Shown in pieces: positions 45,501 to 58,220 of a stretch of 64,000 bases of DNA (its first letter is position 1; each line of letters opens with the position of its first letter). The position numbers and the translations under genes are program-made. The DNA is taken from NCBI GenBank assembly GCA_013400115.1, contig VXBP01001824.1, positions 45,829-109,828 of the forward strand, read 5' to 3'. The stretch is from Rhinopomastus cyanomelas (Eukaryota > Chordata > Aves > Bucerotiformes > Rhinopomastidae). The notes beneath the pieces are model-generated. The model saw only the letters and a list, made by a program, of their open reading frames with translations, did no database searches and had not been told where the DNA came from.

Positions 45501-48500
45501 TGACTGGCAAGAGGGCTTACTGAACCTGCAGTCTTCTCAGGCAATCTGTTCTTTGATCATATTTACAACTCACACTGTCATGTCTTTCCAACATTCAAGT
45601 ATAAGGGGAAAAAATAGCTTATTTTTTTCTGGAGATTTTCATATAATAGGAGACTGCCAGGCTTTAGTCACTCCTTGCTCATTAGCATTACAGTTCAGCA
45701 TAGGAATAACAGCACAGGGGGAAGCCTTCAGCCCACATGGCATCTGTTGCCACCTCCCCAGGTTCAGCAGCCCAGAGGTGGAGCTCCACTCATCACACAG
45801 TGCCAGCAGTAGCATCAGCACAGGCAGAGCCAGGAGTAACTCTGACACGTGGCTATCCTTGAAGACACCGCGCTGCCCAAGGTCACCAGCTGACCAGGCC
45901 ACTAAGAAATAAGCACATTTCTTGCAGCACACACTATTTTGCCACCTCATCCCTGAGGTTCAGCATGTACCTTCCCATGCTGTAACCAAACCGAAAGTGT
46001 CAGAGCTCGAAGGACCATCTCACAAATCACGGTGAAAGAGAACTGCAGTTTCAAAGCCATTGCACATTTGCCTCTCTCTTTTCTCTCCGCCTTCTGCATT
46101 CACCATCTCACCAACGCTGTGGAAGCGAGAGTGTGCATGACACAAACACTTCTCCTCGGATGCCCCGTACCCTGGACTTCCGCTTCCTCAGGCCTCGCAC
46201 CAGAGCAGTTCCAGTGTTTTGGGGCGTTTGCCCCTTACCCACTGCCATGCCATCCGATGGGGCGACCCAGCAGGCAAACCTAGCAAAAGCCCAGGTGTCT
46301 CCCTGCCGCCAGCCTAGGGGCACAAGGACGCCTAACTGCTCCAGCTAATTCAGCAACATAACAGCCAACCATTTCACGTGTAGGATCCAGAACCCACATG
46401 TAAAATTTCCCGGTGTCAGAGATCACACGAAACACCTCTTACGTTGTCTCGGCCCATTTCCTGGCATAGAGTCCCAGTCTCCGAGAACGCATAAATGTTT
46501 CAGTATTAGTGCTAAGAAGCCACATGAGGGAGCATTTGGAGAATTGAAATGCTTTCCTTGTATCACTGTAAATAAGAGAGGGAATCGAGCTGAGTCCCTC
46601 TGGGATATAGAGAATTCAGACAGATCTAGATGTTATTATCCAATTCTCCACTCACATGGAGATGCAGAACTTGTGATTCCCGCTGAAGACGGAGTTTCTA
46701 AGGCCATTAGTGGTCTGAACCAGACAATTTCTTTCTCTTGCCACAATGCACAGTGCCTGCTCTACCTGGAAGGAAGGGCAGATAAGTGGGTTTACATTCC
46801 AGATAAAAGAAAATATAAGATGCTTTGCACAGGTTATTCTTGGCTGAGCGTGGTGGCAGTGCCAGCTTTCCCAGCTTATCAGAAGCCTGGGCTGGCAGTG
46901 GCAGGGTGTGGTAGGGTTCCTGCAACCTTCTGACTAGGTGGAGCTCAGCCCGCACACTTCTAATGAGCACCTGATGCTTCTCTATCTTACAGTTTACCAA
47001 ACGAAATAAAACCCACAAGTATGTAAAGTGAAGCCAATCTCAATATTTTGATGAGGTACCTCACGACTTTCTGAATACTTGAGGTTGGCGATGCTGAAAC
47101 TAACCAAAATGGGCAACAAAAAAAGAGTCAGGCTGAGTTGCAATGGGAAATGGGGGTTGTACGTTTCTGCTCTGGACTGCATTCTCAGCAAAAAAAGAAA
47201 AAATCAGCTGCCTCTTGAGCAATCCTCATTGACAGAGCCATTCCAGTCAATGAACAACATCATATCGCTGTGCTGAAGATAACGGTGTTGGTGGCGCCAC
47301 ACGGGCACTGAGCGAACACGCGGCACAGCGCTATGCCTCCAAAAGTCAGCAACTGGAGTGGTCGCTGTCCATCAGAAAAACTTCTATCAAAAGGCATTTT
47401 GAAACCAGTGGAAGAGCACTTCCCCAAGACCCCATGTTTTCCTTATTATGAACACCTGAAGTTGACTAAACTCCAGGTAACTAGTGCACCGCATGCAGGG
47501 GAAGCTGCAGCAACTGGGTCAAACTTCATTTCTCAGTCAAACACGCGTTGCTGCCAGGGTTTGACTAAGAAATTTGCCATCGATTCTAATTGGCACAAGT
47601 TCTGGCAGTGTCTTCTTTCCTGCTGCCTAAACCAGGCCAGCAACTCCAGCCATGGCAGAAAGGTGGAAGGCAAGAAGTGGAAAGGCACCCAAACTTCGAA
47701 ACCAAGTACAAGTGCTCTGACTCGCTGGTGTGGGCTCAGGGTGCTGCTCACGGTAGTGCTGGTGGTGGGAGCAGCAGATGCCTGCTGCCTGCCTGCAGGA
47801 GGGCCCTGGACATCACAGGGTGCAATTAATCTGCATTTGAAATAATCCCAGTTTTTCTAAGGATTACACTTAACCCAGATGGCTCCAGCGAGCCGCTCTG
47901 TGGCTCGGTCCCCCACACAGTCATGTCGCTGTGGCTGAGGGGGCAGGAAGCTGGCGCAGGACCTCAGCCAGCCTCCTCCACTGCCAAAACCAGTATCACA
48001 GACCTGCGCAGCCTGGTGGTGGAAGAGAGGCTGGCCTTTGTCCCCTCTGATTTTTACCATTTGCACTGCTCACTGGTTTTCTTTGTGTGGAATAGTCTGA
48101 CCATTTTTATTAAAGAAGGAAGGTCTGAAAGGCTGGCGTTTGCTGTTATCCTCATCTCCAGAGAACACTTTTTTGCGGCTCCCGTAAACAGGACTTAAAA
48201 GGTAGATGCTATTATAGTGTTAATTTCAAGTTGAATTATTCAAAAAGTGCTCCAGATGTCAGCAAGCATCGTTTTGTGGAACTATATTAATGTCTTCCTT
48301 AAATACAATTCTCCCTTTCTAAAAGCTGTTTTATAGATCCAGGAAATATGTCTGGTATGAAGAAGTGCTTATTGTAAAGGATGCTTTAGCTGTTGTGTTC
48401 AATTAATGAGGAAGGCAGGATGTAGCCCTATATAAGAAATAGCATAACAGCAATAACTCCTTGGGGCTTGGGAAACTTCACACTTCTGGGTACTTTTGTG

Positions 48501-51500
48501 CCGTTCACTCCAGGCACTGAGTCAGTTTTGTTTAGTATTGTGTATATTACATCAACCAAAAGGAAAAAGAAAGTAATTCTTGGCTGCCTGTAAAGAATTG
48601 AGACGCTAAAAACAAAAGTAAATTGTTCTTTCCAACAGAGGTGCCTGAAAGCAAATAACTCGAAAAGGACCCCAAAGCTTCCAGGATCAGCTGAAACAAA
48701 GAGAACACTACAAACAGCGACAGCATCCTCATTAGACAGGGGAAAGACCAGATCACAGAATTCTCTCTTATCCCACTGACTCAACCATCAGCTGTCTTTC
48801 AAAATTCAGCGGGTAGCAAGAAGACACGTGAGCAGTGGAAAATCTCCCTAGACTTCTCCATATCAGGATGTTTTTGGAGATTGCTCAGAGAGCGAATAGG
48901 AGCCTTGATTTAAGAAGCAACGCATGTGCTACAAGGAAAGAGTCTGGAGTCCAAGCAGGAAACAGGTTTTTATTTTGTTCCTGCCGTTAGGTTGAAAGGA
49001 CTGTAACTCTGCATCTCTTACATTGCTCATCCCTTGCACGAACTCAGTGGCTCTAAGGATTAAAAACAAATAAACGGAAATACTAAGAGGATTTAAAATG
49101 TCTGTGAGATGGCTGCATCTCGGTCATCTTTAGTAAATCATGGTTGCAGCTATGCTTGTTTGTGCTGCCAGACTGCTTAGAAGCTCAGCCAGGCTTGAGA
49201 TCCTATAGTGACAGTTGATATGGAGGTGACAGCAGACAAAAATTGTTCTCATCCCTGTTGCCCAGGGAATAATTCAGTATGGGGAGATTACACCCAACTA
49301 AGCACCAGTTGCAGTTAGTACTCAGTGTGAGGGACATGAGAGAAAGCTGCAGCTGCCACCTCCGCGTCTAAACAGCATCATGGCTAAAACTGTAATATTC
49401 AATGGATTTCCCTTGGAAAACAGCCTGCTTGGTTTAACTCGTGGTTACACTCTCTGAGCCTCTTCATCGTGCTTTATGGTGTCCACAAAATGCTGTTCAC
49501 TGGTCAGGGACAGGATTACTTGGGGGCTTGATCTAGTATCTAGGACTTGGTCTTGGCTCACGATCTCTGACTATGCAGGTGAAAAACCTAGCCAGGCTTT
49601 ATTTCTATGTATTATTGTATCAGATAGTCTGTGGTGTTATGTGGAATTATAGGTCAAGAGCTATTGTTCCCATCTGCTTCTGGTGTTCACGTCCAGATTT
49701 TGCTCTCCTGAAGCGCTGTGCTGGTCTCCGCTGTTCACACGTAAAACACAGAGTGGAGAACATTTGTGGTGGCGCTTTTCAAATGAATTAGAAGCCCTGT
49801 CACAGTCATCTGTCCTGCAAACTGTTACATGTGTCTGCAAGTCTCCGTCACTGCAAAGTCCTGCAGAACACACTAGCTGTAAGTGACAAAAACTGAAAGA
49901 ATAAAATCCCTCCTATTCAGTGAGACTTTTTATGGAGAGCATCACCTCCCTGCGTTTGGACTGACCGCAGTGCTGACTTTCCACATTGCCAATTGATAGA
50001 AATGAGATATCAGGGCAATATTTCGCTATCAGTGATGGCTTTTGACTTTAATTCCTCAGGCACAGCAAAAGAAGTAATCCTGGTCAAAAATGAACCCTCA
50101 ACTGCTCTTCTCTGTGAAAAGCATCCGTGGGCATGTTCAGCCGCTCCCCAAACTCATGTGCATGGTGGGTGGCCAGAAGGAAAGAACAGTTTTGGGTATT
50201 TTCTTATGGACAATTAGAGGCTGGGCGCTCAAAACCCAAACCTCATGTCATTCTTTCTGTACCAACTCGAACTGGCTCAGGCAAGGACTTGTACCAGATA
50301 TCCATCACTGGCTTATGACAGCATTGTGGTCTCCTGAGCACACTGTAAAAATAAAAAAATTATTATTATTGTTACTACTACTGCTACTACAACATAGCAA
50401 CCCACAGTCTTTCAACAGGGTCAGACACTGCTGGGTAAAGTGCAGAACCGGAGGCATAAAAGGTGACCACAGCTCTCTCTTCTTCACAGCTGTGATTGGA
50501 GAAGGACTAGGAGCAGAACTTGTCAGGGGTGTTGCACAGCAGCCAGACAGGTCAGCTGGAGATGACCACAACCCTCTCCAGCCCAGCACCAGCAGGATGT
50601 GTGGAGAACCTTACCTGCTTGCTGCTCACACACACCCCTGAATGCAAGCAAAGACTTATTTATTTTCCCCTAGGATGTACAAGTTGGCCAGGTTTCAGCA
50701 GATTGTCATGAGGGTGGCTGAAAGCCCATTGCCAACATCAGGCTGCCAGAGCTGCCTATTTCACCCAAATAACACTTAGCTAGCTCTGGAATTGGGGTTC
50801 CCAAGCATGAAGACACTCTACATGAAAGGCATTTTCCTAGAAGACAGGTGAAGTGCTAAACCGTCCTCCCTACGTATTCCCTACCAGCTTCACTGCACAG
50901 GCGACCCAGTGTTTTTTTCACACACACACGCTAATTAGCTTGGATCAGCCTTCAGCAGGGAAAATGTCATTCCCAGTAACAAAACTCTGCCAAAGTTAAA
51001 AACCAGATAAAGATAGTTTTCACTGGGCTATGCCAGGCAGCTCTCGTGGAGGTGATCCAAGCCAAGCCAAAAATACTTCCATGTTTAAACAGTGTCAAAG
51101 ACACAACTAGCAGGAGAAACGTATCTGAGGCAAGTCTGGAGGGAAAATTTGAAGAGCGAAGGATTGCAAAGAGCTCTGACAAGTAAGGCGTGGGGTGAAC
51201 AGTGTTTGGCATCATCATACCTTTCTTCTGTTTTAATGCCCATATGCTCCTCCTTATGAGTTAACTAGCCCAGAATGAAAGCACTTTGAAGCATCCCTTG
51301 AAGAGCATTTTTTGTGATACAGGTGTTTGTAAGCAGCTGCCCCGCCCATGCCACCCACCTCATCTCATTGGATGCAAAATGTTTGTGCAGCTAACTAGAA
51401 GAATTGCCACAGGCAGCAATTCTAGCTACTCTGTGCAAAGACAGACTTATGGTCTAGTGAATTCTTGCATAAAGCAGTCCAGTTTTGTAAGTCCAGGCCA

Positions 51501-51965
51501 TGTGGTATGAGCGCTGGTTCAGGAGCAGCAGAAACCTGTGGGCTTTGATGACACCCTCAGCAGCATCAGTACACACACAAGCAAAGCACAGTGGTGAGGA
51601 ACTTGCTCATAACCCCAAGTGCCACTGAAAACCAGGCTAGAAGACACTTTTCTGCAGCTGAACCACATTGGTACAACCCTTCCTCAGCTGCCAGGACTGA
51701 ACCAAGGTTTGCCCCCATCACAAACTCAGTCTTGAAGCCAGCAGTGAAGTGCTCCATGCTGGGTCACCAGAGAGGCATCTATGTTCAGCAGCAAGGGAGG
51801 CCGTTTAGGGGCACTAAGAGAAAACCGCGGGGCACAATCTGTACCTGGACACTGAGGCACTGACTCATATCCCAGAACTGAAAACCTGACCATACAGCCA
51901 GTCAGAGGTGGCCTCTGGCTCATGCTGTTCCTTCAGCCATAAGGTGGCATGTCTGGGGAGGGCAC
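42506..51965. other. Unique non-coding sequence, about 9.5 kb
   Basis: The longest stretch without a recognised transposon. No coding exon was convincing. Two perfect octamers ATTTGCAT lie at 43330 and 43403. A triplet repeat (ATT changing to ACT) lies at 50358-50391. ATG-started open frames at 47333-47845 and 50090-50641 look like chance (see rejected items). Confidence 0.45.
50358..50391. repeat. Imperfect triplet microsatellite (ATT/ACT)
   Basis: TTATTATTATT passes into TTACTACTACTGCTACTAC. In one frame it reads as a run of leucine codons, which inflates a chance open frame on the plus strand. Confidence 0.8.
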
Positions 51966-52326
51966 ATAGAATCACAGAATCATTAGGGATTGGAAGGGAC
52001 CTCGAAAGATCATCTAGTCCAATCCCCCTGACACAGCAGGATCACCTAGGCCAAGTCACACAGGAACACATCCAGGTGGGTCTTGAACATGTCCAGTGAA
52101 GGAGACTCCACAACTCCCCTGGGCAGCCTGTTCCAGTGCTCTGTCACCCTCACTGTGAAGAAGTTCCTTCTCATATTTATGTGGAACCTTTTATGTTCCA
52201 GCTTACACCCATTACCCCTCATCCTATCAGTAGACGGTATTGAGAAGAGCCTGGCCCCATCCTCCTGACACCCACCCTTCAAGTATTTATAGACATGAAT
52301 GAGGTAACCCCTCAGTCTCCTCCAAC
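51966..52326 (-). mobile_element. CR1: CR1 LINE 3' copy, about 360 bp (young-type)
   Basis: Minus-strand copy with tail, conserved pre-tail block, ORF2 stop and an intact C-terminal ORF2 segment. The open frame 52046-52330 has YKYLKGGCQEDGARLFS and THLDVFLCDLA. It is one of the least diverged copies here. Confidence 0.92.
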
Positions 52327-52329
52327 CCA

Positions 52330-53427
52330 CATGAAGGTGGGTTTACAAGCACTAGGGCTCATGCTTGTCCCAGCAACCTCACTCCCTTTTAAAGTCATGG
52401 ATCTCTGTGAATCTTTTTCTGTGAGGAAGCAGGATTTTCACAGTGTTACTTGTAGTCTGTTTGCCAAAACAATAATACATGAACCACCATCCTATGGTGA
52501 ACCATGCTCCACCATCACTAGAGGAAAGCTGTAGCAGCCTTGTTAATCTGTGTCAGAGGCTGTAGCAATTACTACCACCACAAACTCTCTTGAATTACAG
52601 GAGAAAATGAATAAAAGCAAAGCAGACAGAAAGAAAACATGTGCTGCAGTCTCTAGTTTCCATGATCTCCCTCCCTGGCCAAAGAAATGATTTGCTGTGT
52701 GGTCTTTTTGGCAGATTGGTCAGCAGAGACACATTCTGCTGCGGGTGTTTTGCATAAAAAGGGGCATGAGTTTATATTCGGTGCATGTGAAACTACATTT
52801 TAAAGTGGATTCACAAACTAGGGCACTTACAGTACTAAAACTAGCAGCAGTAAGTGAATTTCCATCACAGCAGAACAACTACCCCGTGTCCAGCTGTCGG
52901 TGAGGTAACACCTTCGGCTGACAAGCAGCAGACTGGTAACTCTGCAGACCTTCCAAATGGCATCTGTGTACCAGCTCCAGAGCAGACCTTCTGAGCAAGT
53001 CCAAGATAACTTGCTCAGAGGATGATGTTTAACTGGAATGTCTCCAATAGCTGCTTAAAGAGTCTAGCAAAGCAACTGGAGAGCTCAGTAGCCCATGATG
53101 GAAAAGTTGCCCACGGATAATATTTTCCCCCACTATTTACAAATATGTAAACCTGGATGGGGTGACCACAGCTAAAATCTAAACACCCCAACACACAGGT
53201 TGTGTTTTCACAGGCAGTGCAAGCCTGTCTCATCTGTGCAGTTTTTCTGTCAAGCTGTGTGCTCTCGGAGGGCACATTGCCCTCGTTTCATTTTTGTCCT
53301 CTGGTTTTCCAGCAGCTAATGCATGGGGACTTGGTAAGAGCTGTGTTACACCCTCTTTCTCCATTTTTTTAGCTGCTCTTCCTCTCCTCCAGCTCAAGAA
53401 TCACATGCCACCAAGATGTGCCTGAAC
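52330..53427. other. Unique non-coding sequence
   Basis: Nothing recognised. Confidence 0.45.
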
Positions 53428-53472
53428 TTGACGATCCCAGAGGTCCTTTCCAGCTCTGATGATTCCGTAAGG
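53428..53472 (+). mobile_element. CR1: Tiny CR1 LINE 3' end
   Basis: About 45 bp match the plus-strand CR1 pre-tail block and one tail octamer (AGAGGTCCTTTCCAGCTCTG, then ATGATTCCGTAAG). Its short length lowers confidence. Confidence 0.6.
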
Positions 53473-54466
53473 CATCCCAGTGTTTCATCCATTGCACATC
53501 TCTGTCTGCAGTAGACAGTATCCAAAGCCGCTGCTGTGTCACCTGCCTCTGTGTGAGATTCCACACTTTTCCTCCTTCATCCCTAAAAGAGCCCATGTCT
53601 TGGATGTCTCCTTTCGCATTCTGTGAGAAGGAACAATACGGCAATTCCAAAACCAAGCAGTAACTTACTTCTAGACGAGCAGTGTGTCTTCACACCTTTG
53701 CCCCACCTCTGTCACGTGCTCCTTACCCTTTCTGGTTGCTATTCAATACTGAACAGGCTTTCACTGGCCCGAGGCTACACTGCTCTGTGAATCAATACTA
53801 CACTGACACATGAATCTTCACTTGGAGCAGCAGCAACTCATGAATTAAAAGACCTCCCCCCTTGCACAGTAACATGCATTTACCAGCAGTGCCTCTCCCG
53901 CGCTGTTTTCCACCCATTCGTTTGCCTTGCAGAGGTCCTGCTCTGGTGCTCCACTTTCTTTATCCTGCTGGGGAGCTGGGGGTCTGGCAGGAGTACATGG
54001 CTCCCTCAGAGCCTTATGAGCAAGCTGCTTACCCCTGCTTTTCCACGAATCAAATGTTCCATGAAGAAAAAGGTGATGGGGGCTGGCTGCCTGGGAAAGG
54101 GCTCCTAAGACAACGTTGAGGAAACCTACGCACCAAACACCCACTTCTGCCACACACAGGTAACCACAGGCCTGGGAAGGAGATCAGCAAATTAAATTGC
54201 ACCTGAGAAAAAGAGGACATTTAGGAGTGTTGTTAGCAGCAGGAACCCAAGCTTGTTGGGCGCATGCACAGGAATCTGTTTCTGTGTGAACTCTGGCTTG
54301 GCCATGTGAGCCAGAGGCTCTTGCATGAGTGACATGGACATAAAGCTTTTCCGTAAAAGAAAGTCTTTCTTGTAAGCATAAGTATCTGGAAGTGTCAAGG
54401 GGGAATGCAGGCTGGTTGAAGACACCTTGGAGCTTGCTCTCCCAGGGAGGCTGTGCCTGTGCCGGC
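53473..54466. other. Unique non-coding sequence
   Basis: Nothing recognised. Confidence 0.45.
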
Positions 54467-55323
54467 TCCCTACTGGAGGGTAGGGAGGCTCTGCAGCAGG
54501 ATCTGGACAGGCTGGAGCGATGGGCTGAGCTCAATTGTATGAGGTTTAACAAGGCCAAGTGCTGGGTCATGCACTCTGGTCACAACAACCCCCAGCAACG
54601 CTACAGGCTTGGAGAAGAGTGGCTGGAGAGCTGCCTGGTGGAGAAGGACCTGGGGGTGTTGATCGACAGCCAGCTGAACATGAGCCAGCAGTGTGCTCAG
54701 GTGGCCAAGAAGGCCAATGGCATCCTGGCCTGTATCAGAAACGGCATGACCAGTAGGAGCAGGAAGGTAATTATGCCCCTGTACTCGGCCCTTGTGAGAC
54801 CGCACCTCGAGTACTGTGTCCAGTTTTGGTCACCACAGTACAGGAAGGACATTGAGGTGCTGGAACAAGTCCAGAGAAGGGCAACCAAGTTGGTGAAGGG
54901 GCTGGAGGACATGCCCTATGAGGAGAGGCTGAGGGAGCTGGGGTTGTTTAGTCTGGAGAAGAGAAGACTGAGGGGGACCTCTCAGCCCTCAACAACTACC
55001 TTAGAGGAGGTTGTAGCAAGGCTGGTGTTGGTCTCTTCTCTCAAATTAGTGATGATAGGACGAGGGGAAATGGCCTCAAGTTGTGTCAGGGGAGGTTTAG
55101 ATTGGATGTTAGAAGGAAATTCTTTACTAGAGGGTGATTAGATACTGGAATGGATTGCCCAGGGAGGTGGTGATGTCATCATCCCTGGAGGTGTTTAAGG
55201 AACGGGTGGGTGCGGCGCTTGGGGATATTGTCTAGTGGTTAGACACTAGGAGAAAAGATTGGACTCAATGACTCTGGAGGTCCTTTCCAGCCATGATGAT
55301 TCTATGATTCGATGATTCTATGA
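54467..55323 (+). mobile_element. CR1: CR1 LINE 3' copy, about 860 bp
   Basis: The plus-strand copy starts just after the reverse transcriptase catalytic motif and runs to the tail (three variant octamers at 55297-55322). It is the same subfamily as 17853 and well preserved. Confidence 0.92.
54470..55141 (+). pseudogene. CR1 ORF2 C-terminal region, mostly open
   Basis: An open frame of about 220 codons of CR1 origin covers the region after the polymerase catalytic site. Landmarks in order are LEGREALQQDLDRLERWAEL, FNKAKCWVMHSGHNN, LGVLIDSQLNMSQQCAQVA, LYSALVRPHLEYCVQFWSP and RRATKLVKGLEDMPYEERLR. Near the SLEKRRLRG block a frameshift replaces the normal continuation, so the final segment is read out of frame and the natural C terminus is lost. 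The frame extends leftward beyond the CR1 boundary by chance. It is not functional. Confidence 0.82.
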
Positions 55324-55324
55324 A

Positions 55325-56130
55325 AGGCTGAACAGAACCAGAAGCCCCCCAGATCCTCCCACCAACTACCTCAAGGGTCATTTGACTGCTGAAGACATGC
55401 CTGATTTAGATTTAGACTTCTTTTTTCTGGCCACTGACATTTTTAAACATAAGACCACCTAGCCTCTTAGCCTACAATTTCATGTCTTTGCCTGCTTGCA
55501 CTGTTTTTTTCCCTTCCTGTTTCCTAAAGTTACTCAACATCCAATAGCTCTTGGATAGTTCACACCAGACGACTTAAACGCTTGCATATCTGTTGTCTTA
55601 GAGATTCCAGTTTCAATCCACAGATAAAAATCTTTAAAAGGGAGATTAATCTCAAACTGCAAACTCTGAGAGTCTGACCAGTAACCAGTAGCAGTGTCTA
55701 ATCCCTTCTGGTTCCGCAGTAATGGAATGTTTAAACCTTACACATTAGAATTTTTAAATGAGATGCAGATAATACTGTCTAAGGCTTGACGGAGTGAAGG
55801 ATTCCTGAACAAAGAGTAGACACAAAAATCAAAATCACAGACATTTCCCTGTTCATCTTCATAAAACTAAATACCAAGCTCGTTCAGTTTTCCCTCAAAG
55901 TGGAGTAAAACTTTCTCTGCTTCTTTACAGTCAAGACTGATACGACTTCCAACCAATTAGGGACCTCTCCAAGTACCCTCCAGGCATAATAGATAACCAG
56001 TTCTATTTGATTACAAAACCCCAGTGTCTCCAGAAATGTTGATGGTTTCCTAAATGTTTTTACCACACAAGACTTATAGAAAGTGTTTATATTAGACAGG
56101 GTAGGAGAGGCCTCCAGAATTTCAGGTGTT
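55325..56130. other. Unique non-coding sequence
   Basis: Nothing recognised. Confidence 0.45.
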
Positions 56131-56133
56131 TCT

Positions 56134-56735
56134 ATAGAATCATAGAATCATAGAATCATTAGGGATTGGAAGGGATCTAGTCCAATCCCCCTGACACAGC
56201 AGGATCACCCAGACCAAGTCACACAGGAACTTATCCAGTTGGATCTTGAATATCTCCAGTGAGGGAGACTCCACAACCCCCTTGGGCAGCCTGTTCCAGT
56301 GCTCCGTCACCCTCACTGGCAAGAAGTTCCTTCTCATCTTGATGTGGAACCTTCTGTGTTCCAGCTTACAATCATTGCCCCTCGTCCTATTGCTACATGA
56401 CACCGAGAACAGCCCAGTGCCATCCTCCTGACACCCACCCCTCAAATATTTATAGACATTAATGAAGTCACCCCTCAGTCTCCTCCAAGCTAAACTAAAC
56501 CAGCTCCCTCAACCTCTCCTCATAAGGGAGGTGCTCCACCTCCTTCATCATCCTCGTTGCCCTGTGCTGAATTCTCTCCAGCAGCTCCACATCCCTCTTG
56601 TACTGAGGAGCCCAGAACTGGACACAAGACTCCAGGTATGGTCTCACCAGTGCAGAGCAGAGGGGGAGAAGAACCTCTCTTGATCTGCTAACCACCCCTC
56701 TTCTGATCCACCCCAGGATGGGAGCATTTGTTTTG
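56134..56735 (-). mobile_element. CR1: CR1 LINE 3' copy, about 600 bp (young-type)
   Basis: Minus-strand copy with three tail octamers, the ORF2 stop and about 460 bp of ORF2. The pre-tail block lacks about 13 bp (between GGAAGGGA and TCTAGTCC at about 56170) compared with sister copies. ORF2 is read in two pieces: 56140-56445 (C-terminal segment) and the CR1 part of 56495-56974 (SREVLLPLCSALVRPYLESCVQFWAPQ, cut here by its 5' truncation near 56735). Confidence 0.92.
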
Positions 56736-57564
56736 TCATCATGCCAGATGAAGAGACAGTGGAATGATTTTGATGCTCTGGCCATTTCCCCGGCACCATT
56801 TGATGCACAGGAACTTTCACAGAGTAAATTACGTGGGAAAAAGAGTAAAGAGAGACAGGGACACGACTCACGTTGCCTGTTGCGTTTCTCACCACATCCC
56901 GTAGAGCACCCAGAGCACCTACGGTTACCAATAGGTGGCACAGTATTAAAAAAGAAAACCAGAAGTGAACTCACTTTTTAGAAGAGATTGAAATGATAAG
57001 CGTCCTTGCCACTTGTCTTTCACATCTGCTTGCAGTTGCATGCAACAAGACAAATGTTTGCGAAGGGGGCAGTTTGCTTGCAAGGATTTCCCATGGCTTT
57101 TAATAATTTCAGCCACTTCCCTGCGCAAATCGCAGCGTCCTTGTTGCTGTTTATATAGCAAGTCCTAAGTGCCTCTAACCTACTGGAGGACTTAGCTCGC
57201 CTCAGGCTCTGTTCTTTTGCCATGCCGTCCCAAACACCATCCTTTCATGCTTCCTAGAAGTGAAAAAAGCCTCTGTGAACTGCAAGCTGTTAACTAAAGA
57301 GAATCACTCTGCAGTAGGATGATCAGGTGGCCAGCTGAGTTCTCAAAAATATGTATTACTAATGCTTCCAAGCAGAGAAAACTCCTAGAATGTTAACATT
57401 AGCAAGCTTTTAGCTTAATGCCTCAAAGAGTGCAATGGAAGCACAAGCAGAAAAAGAAGGCTTGGTCATGACTGCCTACTATGAACTTCAAAATGCTGAT
57501 TACGGCATCAGTTAGTACAGCTTCCCGGGGGATACGTGTTTTAGACAGCACATCAATACAGCAG
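56736..57564. other. Unique non-coding sequence
   Basis: Nothing recognised. Confidence 0.45.
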
Positions 57565-58147
57565 GCATACAGATCTCTGCTTTCACATCACATTCTGGTC
57601 TCCAAGCTGGTGGAACATGACTTTGATGGGTGGACCACTAGACGGGTAAGGAACTGGCTTGATGGCTGCATCCAGAGAGTGACTGTTGATGGATCCATGT
57701 CCAAGTGGAGGCCAGTGACAAGCGGAGTCCCTCAGGGATCAGTCCTGGGACCAGTCTTGTTCAACATCTTTGTCGGTGACATGGACATTGACCCTGGGTG
57801 GTGTTGCCGACACCCCTGCAGACTGTGCTGCCATTCAGCGAGATCTGGACAGGCTGGAGAACTGGGCTGAGAGAAATCTAATGAGCTATAACAAGAGTAA
57901 GTGCAGAGTCTTGCATCTGGGCAAGAATAACCCCAGGTACCAGTATAGGCTGGGGACTGACCTGTTGGAGTATAGTGTAGGGGAAAGGGACTTGGGGGTC
58001 CTGGTGGACAACAAGATGACTATGAGCCAGCAATGTGCTCTTGTGGCCAAGAGGGCCAACAGCATCCTGGGGTGGATTAGAAGAGGGGTGGTTAGCAGAT
58101 CAAGAGAGGTTCTTCTCCCCCTCTAATCTGCCCTGGTGAGACCACAC
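57565..58147 (+). mobile_element. CR1: CR1 LINE internal copy ending at an undetermined base
   Basis: Plus-strand copy from within the polymerase domain to the block GGTGAGACCACAC, where it stops at the N at 58148. It lacks the following ~500 bp of CR1 that normally precede the 3' end. Losing the 3' half is unusual because CR1 copies are normally truncated at the 5' side. Confidence 0.85.
57600..58126 (+). pseudogene. CR1 ORF2 fragment with reverse transcriptase motif
   Basis: The first piece (in the frame open over 57481-57870) encodes VTSGVPQGSVLGPVLFNIFVGDMD. The second (57770-58126) encodes ADTPADCAAIQRDLDRLENWAERN, LHLGKNNPRYQYRLG and GVLVDNKMTMSQQCALVAKRANSILG. The catalytic FADD stretch is deleted at the switch between frames near 57790: the sequence jumps from GDMDIDPG to the ADTPAD region. 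A stop in place of a tyrosine codon ends the frame at 58126. It is dead. Confidence 0.82.
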
Positions 58148-58148
58148 N
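58148..58148. other. Single undetermined base at a CR1 junction
   Basis: The N separates mid-ORF2 CR1 sequence from a CR1 3' tail, which suggests a closed assembly gap rather than a mere sequencing ambiguity. Confidence 0.7.
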
Positions 58149-58220
58149 GACTAGATGATCTTTGGAGGTCCCTTCCGATCAGTAATGATTCTATGATTCT
58201 ATGATTCTATGATTCTATGA
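58149..58220 (+). mobile_element. CR1: CR1 LINE 3' end with four tail octamers
   Basis: The pre-tail block is followed by four GATTCTAT-type octamers at 58188-58220, the longest tail array in the window. It may belong to the copy on its left, with the middle missing. Confidence 0.88.

Noticed and set aside
47333..47845. 170-codon ATG-started frame
   Set aside because: No recognisable domain, no promoter or splice context, and its length is within chance for 64 kb read in six frames. Conservation data would be needed to revive it.
50090..50641. 183-codon ATG-started frame with a poly-leucine run
   Set aside because: The leucine run comes from a triplet microsatellite; the rest shows no domain, signal or family resemblance.
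54184..54805. Minus-strand open frames over the CR1 at 54467
   Set aside because: They are antisense shadows of CR1 ORF2 on the plus strand.
58188..58220. Independent microsatellite or CRISPR-like array
   Set aside because: The short octamer repeats are the normal 3' tail of CR1; there are no spacers.
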